From a bacterium (lineage in GTDB: Bacteria > UBP13 > UBA5359), in assembly GCA_028685295.1 (NCBI GenBank), contig JAQUEL010000027.1, positions 1 through 21,333 on the forward strand: a stretch of DNA of 21,333 bases. The letters run 5' to 3'. This document shows, piece after piece, positions 18,092 to 21,333 of this stretch (within the stretch, counting starts at the first letter, position 1; every line of letters starts with the position of its first letter). Position numbers and translations under genes: made by a program. The notes beneath the pieces were generated by a model, which was not told the origin of the DNA, searched no databases, and saw only the letters and a program-made list of their open reading frames with translations.

Positions 18092-18604
18092 ATGCGTAAA
18101 TACGGCATATACATTTTATTGCTCTCTTTATCCTTCTGTCTGAGCCCCAGCCAAGCCTCAGCCCAGCAGAGTTATGAGCTTAAAGGGGGGTATGTGTCTA
18201 CCGATAACGGTACCGGCTGGGTTGCCGGCGCCGGCTTGATAGTATCGCATACCAATACGACTGAAACCATCTTTGCCCTGGAGCGCTATGTTACCACCGA
18301 TGCGGAGGATATCCCGGGAGGGAGCCGGGAAACCCGGATAACCGCTTGGCCCATTACTCTGACCAATAAGGTCTTCTACCCCGGAAGCCGCTTTTACTAT
18401 GGCACCGGACTGGGTGTCTACTTTTCGACCACGGATATTCTGGAAGATAGCATAGAGGTGTCTTCCGTATCCGGGACCAACGTCGGCTACCATCTCCTGG
18501 CCGGCTTCCAGCTAAGCGCTGGAATTCGTCTGGAGGGCAAATATTTTCAGGGTGGATCGAATGCCGGCAACGGCTTTACCTTGACGTTGAATAAGGTGTT
18601 TTAG
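18092..18604 (+). CDS. Exported small beta-barrel-like (outer-membrane type) protein
   Basis: This is a protein of 170 aa that I do not recognise as a named gene. The N-terminus is a signal peptide: basic MRKY, hydrophobic core GIYILLLSLSFCL, then SPSQASA with likely cleavage after residue 24. Cys16 is not in a good lipobox. The mature part alternates polar and hydrophobic or aromatic residues in several likely beta strands (GWVAGAGLIVSH, RFYYGTGLGVYFST, YHLLAGFQLSAGIRLEGKYF, FTLTLNKVF) and ends in Phe, the C-terminal signal recognised by the BAM machinery. This fits an eight-stranded outer-membrane barrel (OmpW/OMP_b-brl-like). GTG codons at 18080 and 18083 precede the ATG in frame. The ATG at 18092 follows AAGGTGG at 8 nt and starts the signal peptide cleanly. 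The 3' end converges on larC with a 10-bp gap. Confidence 0.7.
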   Translation: MRKYGIYILLLSLSFCLSPSQASAQQSYELKGGYVSTDNGTGWVAGAGLIVSHTNTTETIFALERYVTTDAEDIPGGSRETRITAWPITLTNKVFYPGSRFYYGTGLGVYFSTTDILEDSIEVSSVSGTNVGYHLLAGFQLSAGIRLEGKYFQGGSNAGNGFTLTLNKVF

Positions 18605-18614
18605 AAGGGCCTTT

Positions 18615-19781
18615 TCATGAACCCTTAACGGCCATCTCAGCCAGCCTGTAAACTTCCTTCAACGGCAGGCCGCTTTGCTCCGACAGGGAGCGGCAATCCT
18701 TGTACTCCGGAGCAATGTTGACTATCTTGCCGTCCTTTAATCCTAGCTTGACCTTGACCTTGCCGCCGGCTACGGCTGTCTCTACCGTCTTTCGCTCCAG
18801 ACAGGCCCTTGATGCTCGGATACGCCGCAGGCCCAGGCTGGTGCTCTCTGTTAGGATTATGTCCTCAATAACATTCTCCTTCCCTAATGGGCAGATGGTC
18901 GCCAGTAATACGGCCGGGCGGCTGTTTTTGACGATACAGGGCGTAAGCGTGACTTCCAGTGCGCCGGCGGCATAGAGCTTTTCCAGCAGATATTCGTAAA
19001 TTTCGGGGTTCATATCATCTATCAGGGCTTGCAGGATAACCGTATCCAACGCTTCCGGCATATCGACTGCTTCTCCGATGAAGATGCGCAGGAGGTTGGG
19101 AATGCGTCTGGTAATGGTACCGGCACCATAGCCGATAGTTCGGCTGTTCATGGCCGGCATAGGCCCGGCGGAGCGGCAGAGAGCAGCTACTATGGCCGCA
19201 CCTGTAGGTGTTACCGTTTCTCCTTCCTCGGGAAAAGCATAAGTGGGTAATCCCTCCAGCAGCTTGACCGTGGCCGGAGCCGGCAGGGGAATAATTCCAT
19301 GGGTACACTCCACAAAGCCACGTCCCAGCGGCAGAGGGGAGACAACCAATTCCTCAATGCCCAGAGAATACAGGCCAATACAGCTACCGGTTATATCCAG
19401 GATGGAATCTACTGCTCCTACTTCATGGAAATGAACCTTTTCAGGCAATGTTCCATGTACCTCGGCTTCCGCCTTTGCCAGGCGATTAAAGATGGCTGTG
19501 CTCATGGATATAACCTTATCGGGTAGGCCGCTGCCGGCTATCATAGACAAGATATCGTTCAGATGCCGGTGATGGTGGAGCTTTGTATCCATCTCTATAT
19601 TGACCTTGGTGGCCGATATGCCGGATGCTGTTACTCTTTTCGCAGACAGGGTATAGCCGTGCAGATCCAGTCTGGAAAGCTCGCTTTGCAGATACTCCAT
19701 ACTCAGGCCTGCATCCAGCAGAGCGCCAAGGGTCATGTCTCCGCTGATGCCGGCAAAGGCATCAAAATAAGCTATTTTCAT
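18615..19781 (-). CDS. larC: Nickel-pincer cofactor biosynthesis protein LarC (nickel insertase)
   Basis: LarC inserts nickel into the pyridinium-dithiocarboxylate nucleotide made by LarB and LarE, completing the NPN cofactor used by lactate racemase LarA and related enzymes. This 388-aa form (DUF111 family) starts MKIAYFDAFAGISGDMTLGA, has a histidine cluster HHHRHL (69-74) likely to bind nickel, then FHEVGAVDSILDI, and ends in a ferredoxin-like domain. It is one uninterrupted frame, whereas Lactiplantibacillus plantarum needs a ribosomal frameshift to join larC1 and larC2. A TTG at 19799 is in frame, but the ATG at 19781 follows AAAGGA (19789-19794) at 7 nt and matches the family N-terminus. 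It lies 24 bp downstream of larB and is surely co-transcribed. LarE and LarA are not in this window. Confidence 0.95.
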   Translation of the reverse strand: MKIAYFDAFAGISGDMTLGALLDAGLSMEYLQSELSRLDLHGYTLSAKRVTASGISATKVNIEMDTKLHHHRHLNDILSMIAGSGLPDKVISMSTAIFNRLAKAEAEVHGTLPEKVHFHEVGAVDSILDITGSCIGLYSLGIEELVVSPLPLGRGFVECTHGIIPLPAPATVKLLEGLPTYAFPEEGETVTPTGAAIVAALCRSAGPMPAMNSRTIGYGAGTITRRIPNLLRIFIGEAVDMPEALDTVILQALIDDMNPEIYEYLLEKLYAAGALEVTLTPCIVKNSRPAVLLATICPLGKENVIEDIILTESTSLGLRRIRASRACLERKTVETAVAGGKVKVKLGLKDGKIVNIAPEYKDCRSLSEQSGLPLKEVYRLAEMAVKGS

Positions 19782-19805
19782 GGGATAATCCTTTCGCAAC
19801 CGATT

Positions 19806-20561
19806 TTACAAAGGACCGTTTATAAGTCCGGCGAAGTATCCGGCTCCAAAGCCGTTATCTATATTAACTACCGTAACGCCGGCAGCGCAGCTGTTCAGCA
19901 TGGAAAGCAGAGCCGCCAGGCCCTGAAAGCTGGCGCCATAGCCGATGCTGGTGGGTACGGCGATTACCGGGCTTTCTACCAGGCCACCGATTACACTGGC
20001 CAGTGCTCCCTCCATGCCCGCAACCACAATCAGCACCTTGGCTGAGGTAAGAAGCTCCATCTTATCCAGCAGCCGGTGCAGACCGGCCACTCCGACATCA
20101 AAGAGGCACTCTACCCGATTACCCATGACGGCGGCCGTAACAACAGCTTCTTCAGCAACCGGTATATCGGCTGTACCGGCAGAGACTACGGCTATCAGCC
20201 CTTTTCCTTCGCCGGGTTGCGGTAAAGATGCATTGAGAGTGATTATGCGGGCTGAACGATGATAGACGGCTTCATGGATCTCTTGCCGGATATAATCATA
20301 AAGAGCGGGTTCTGCTCTGGTAGCCAGCACCGGTTCTCCATCGGCGGCCGCTCTCTTCATAATAGCGACAATATGTTCCGGCGCTTTGCCCTGGCAGAAT
20401 ATTACCTCGGGAAAGCCTGTCCTGAGGCGGCGGTGATGATCTATTCTGGCAAATTCCAGGTCTTCGTATGGAAGATGTTTGAGACGCTGCATAGCTTCAT
20501 CGATTTGCATCTCGCCACTTTTAACGGCTTTCAATATATATTCGATATGTTCAATTTGCAT
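19806..20561 (-). CDS. larB: Pyridinium-3,5-biscarboxylic acid mononucleotide synthase LarB
   Basis: LarB carboxylates and hydrolyses nicotinic acid adenine dinucleotide to start NPN cofactor synthesis. It has 251 aa from the chosen start. The N-terminal helical part (IEHIEYILKAVKSGEMQIDEAMQRL, with YEDLEFARIDHHRRLRTGFPEVIF) is typical of LarB. The C-terminal half is a PurE/AIR-carboxylase-like domain: VSAGTADIPVAEEA, VVAGMEGALASVIGGLV, VIAVPTSIGYGASFQG, and NIDNGFGAGYFA. The ATG at 20561 sits about 4 nt after GAGGTG. An upstream in-frame TTG (20573) would lie at the predicted transcription start and is unlikely. A strong promoter lies immediately upstream. NadD, elsewhere in this window, makes the LarB substrate. 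Confidence 0.95.
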   Translation of the reverse strand: MQIEHIEYILKAVKSGEMQIDEAMQRLKHLPYEDLEFARIDHHRRLRTGFPEVIFCQGKAPEHIVAIMKRAAADGEPVLATRAEPALYDYIRQEIHEAVYHRSARIITLNASLPQPGEGKGLIAVVSAGTADIPVAEEAVVTAAVMGNRVECLFDVGVAGLHRLLDKMELLTSAKVLIVVAGMEGALASVIGGLVESPVIAVPTSIGYGASFQGLAALLSMLNSCAAGVTVVNIDNGFGAGYFAGLINGPL

Positions 20562-20578
20562 TTCGCACCTCAAACACT

Positions 20579-20607
20579 ATATTATTCTGGCTGTGTCGAG
20601 GAGTCAA
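20579..20607 (-). promoter_or_regulatory. Promoter for larB-larC with a very short leader
   Basis: Read on the minus strand, -35 TTGACT (20607-20602) and -10 TAATAT (20584-20579) are separated by exactly 17 bp. The predicted start of transcription is about 20572, only some 11 nt before the larB ATG. The leader would contain little more than the ribosome site. Confidence 0.6.
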
Positions 20608-20631
20608 GGGTGCATTCGGGTATCCGAGTAT

Positions 20632-20649
20632 GGAAAGAGACCTCTTTCC
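20632..20649. promoter_or_regulatory. 18-bp palindrome in the larB / oxidoreductase divergent gap, candidate operator
   Basis: GGAAAGAG-AC-CTCTTTCC is two perfect 8-bp arms separated by 2 bp. It lies 25 bp upstream of the larB -35 element and 128 bp before the divergent Gfo/Idh/MocA gene. Its left half with flank, TATGGAAAG (20629-20637), recurs exactly 100 bp on at 20729-20737. This spacing and symmetry suit a dimeric repressor or activator. As an RNA hairpin its loop would be too tight. Confidence 0.4.
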
Positions 20650-20776
20650 CCAAATTTCTTCATTGATATGGCAGGAGATATAAGCACAGATGTCGAACTT
20701 TCTAAAATGGGTTTAAAAAGTATATGCATATGGAAAGGAAAGAACCCGAAATAAGCAGTTATTGGGAGTGTTTAAA

Positions 20777-21333
20777 ATGAGAAAGCGTTACGTGCTGATA
20801 GGCGCCAGCGGCAGAGCAGCTGGCATGTTCGCCAAGCCCATGGTGGAAGAGGGGTATACTTCAATAGTGGGAATTTACGATCCCAATCCTTTGAGAATAG
20901 AGGCCTTGAAGGAGATGTCCGGGGTGGATTGTCCGGCCTACGATGACTGCGACAGGATGCTGGCGGAATTAAAACCGGATGGTGCTGTTATTACTACTGT
21001 TGACCGTTATCATCATGAATATATTCTTAAGTGTCTCGATGCCGGAATCGATGCTATTGTTGAAAAGCCCATGACTATAGATGAAGAGAAGTGCAACGCT
21101 ATTCTGGAAGCAGAGAAAAGGACCGGCCGCAAAGTTACGGTTACTTTTAATTATCGCTTTACTCCCTATGTGACGGCCGTTAAACAGGCTATAAGAGACG
21201 GCCTGGTAGGCAAAGTGCTGAACGTTGATTTCGAATATCTGCTGGATACCGTGCATGGAGCGGATTATTTCAGGAGATGGCATAGGCGGAAGGAGAACAG
21301 CGGCGGCTTGCTGGTGCATAAATCAACCCATCA
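20777..21333 (+). CDS. Gfo/Idh/MocA-family oxidoreductase, C-terminus cut by window edge
   Basis: This NAD(P)-dependent sugar or polyol dehydrogenase-like protein has 185 residues in the window. The N-terminal Rossmann fold has the dinucleotide loop VLIGASGRAAG (6-16), an acidic residue after strand 2 (IYDPNP), and the family hallmark EKPM (96-99) with K97. The C-terminal substrate domain begins TFNYRFTPYV and reaches GGLLVHKSTH (176-185), where the frame runs off the window; the family usually needs about 330-420 aa. The ATG is preceded by GGGAGTG. It is divergent from larB. The substrate is not evident. Any link to nickel-pincer chemistry is speculative. Confidence 0.9.
   Translation, partial: MRKRYVLIGASGRAAGMFAKPMVEEGYTSIVGIYDPNPLRIEALKEMSGVDCPAYDDCDRMLAELKPDGAVITTVDRYHHEYILKCLDAGIDAIVEKPMTIDEEKCNAILEAEKRTGRKVTVTFNYRFTPYVTAVKQAIRDGLVGKVLNVDFEYLLDTVHGADYFRRWHRRKENSGGLLVHKSTH

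Noticed and set aside
18606-18628. Bidirectional terminator between the beta-barrel gene and larC
   Set aside because: Only a 5-bp AAGGG/CCCTT stem with a 13-nt loop and no T-run on either side; too weak to call.
18615-19781. Programmed frameshift in larC as in L. plantarum
   Set aside because: The whole protein is in one frame from ATG to stop, so no frameshift is needed.
19563-20045. 160-aa open frame on the plus strand across larC and larB
   Set aside because: It is antisense to two clear genes on the other strand and its translation shows no family features.

Overview
The window reads as chromosomal core DNA of a strictly anaerobic, fermentative, H2-producing bacterium, most likely a member of the Bacillota (Firmicutes) in the broad sense. 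The evidence is a bifurcating-type [FeFe] hydrogenase, rubrerythrin, larBC, a Hanks-type kinase, a Firmicutes-style atp operon (atpZ-atpI-atpBEFHAGDC, short subunit a), strong Shine-Dalgarno sites, and occasional TTG/GTG starts. One gene (18092-18604) looks like a small outer-membrane beta-barrel with a signal peptide and a C-terminal Phe. If that is right, the organism has an outer membrane, as in diderm Firmicutes lineages. I cannot name the genus. There are no rRNA, tRNA, CRISPR or mobile elements. No gap without a gene exceeds 300 bp; the largest are about 180 and 195 bp, and both hold candidate regulatory sites.

Layout. (1) 1-717, minus: edge-truncated uroporphyrinogen-decarboxylase-family protein, divergent from an AraC-type regulator (898-1884) across a gap with a perfect 7-bp inverted repeat. 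(2) 1921-6882, plus: rubrerythrin, then a two-gene hydrogenase locus in which the NuoE-like (HydC) and NuoF-like (HydB) subunits are fused into one 826-aa protein, followed by catalytic HydA. Together they would couple NADH and ferredoxin oxidation to H2 formation, or the reverse. (3) 6898-7788: lipid (diacylglycerol) kinase-like protein. (4) 7785-17924, plus: a near-consensus promoter overlapping the lipid-kinase stop codon leads into nadD, a Ser/Thr kinase with a zinc-ribbon tail, the complete F1Fo ATP synthase operon and then murA. A 12-bp-stem hairpin separates atpB from atpE. (5) 18092-18604, plus: the putative beta-barrel protein, convergent with (6) larC and larB (minus, 18615-20561), which make the nickel-pincer cofactor. 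(7) 20777-21333, plus: edge-truncated Gfo/Idh/MocA oxidoreductase, divergent from larB across a gap with a strong larB promoter and an 18-bp palindrome.

Most genes are conventional. The points most worth a second look are the HydC-HydB fusion with its seven-cysteine linker, the Ser in the H-cluster L1 motif, the kinase gene placed directly before the ATP synthase genes, the alanine-rich c-subunit helix, the atpB/atpE hairpin, and the outer-membrane-like protein.
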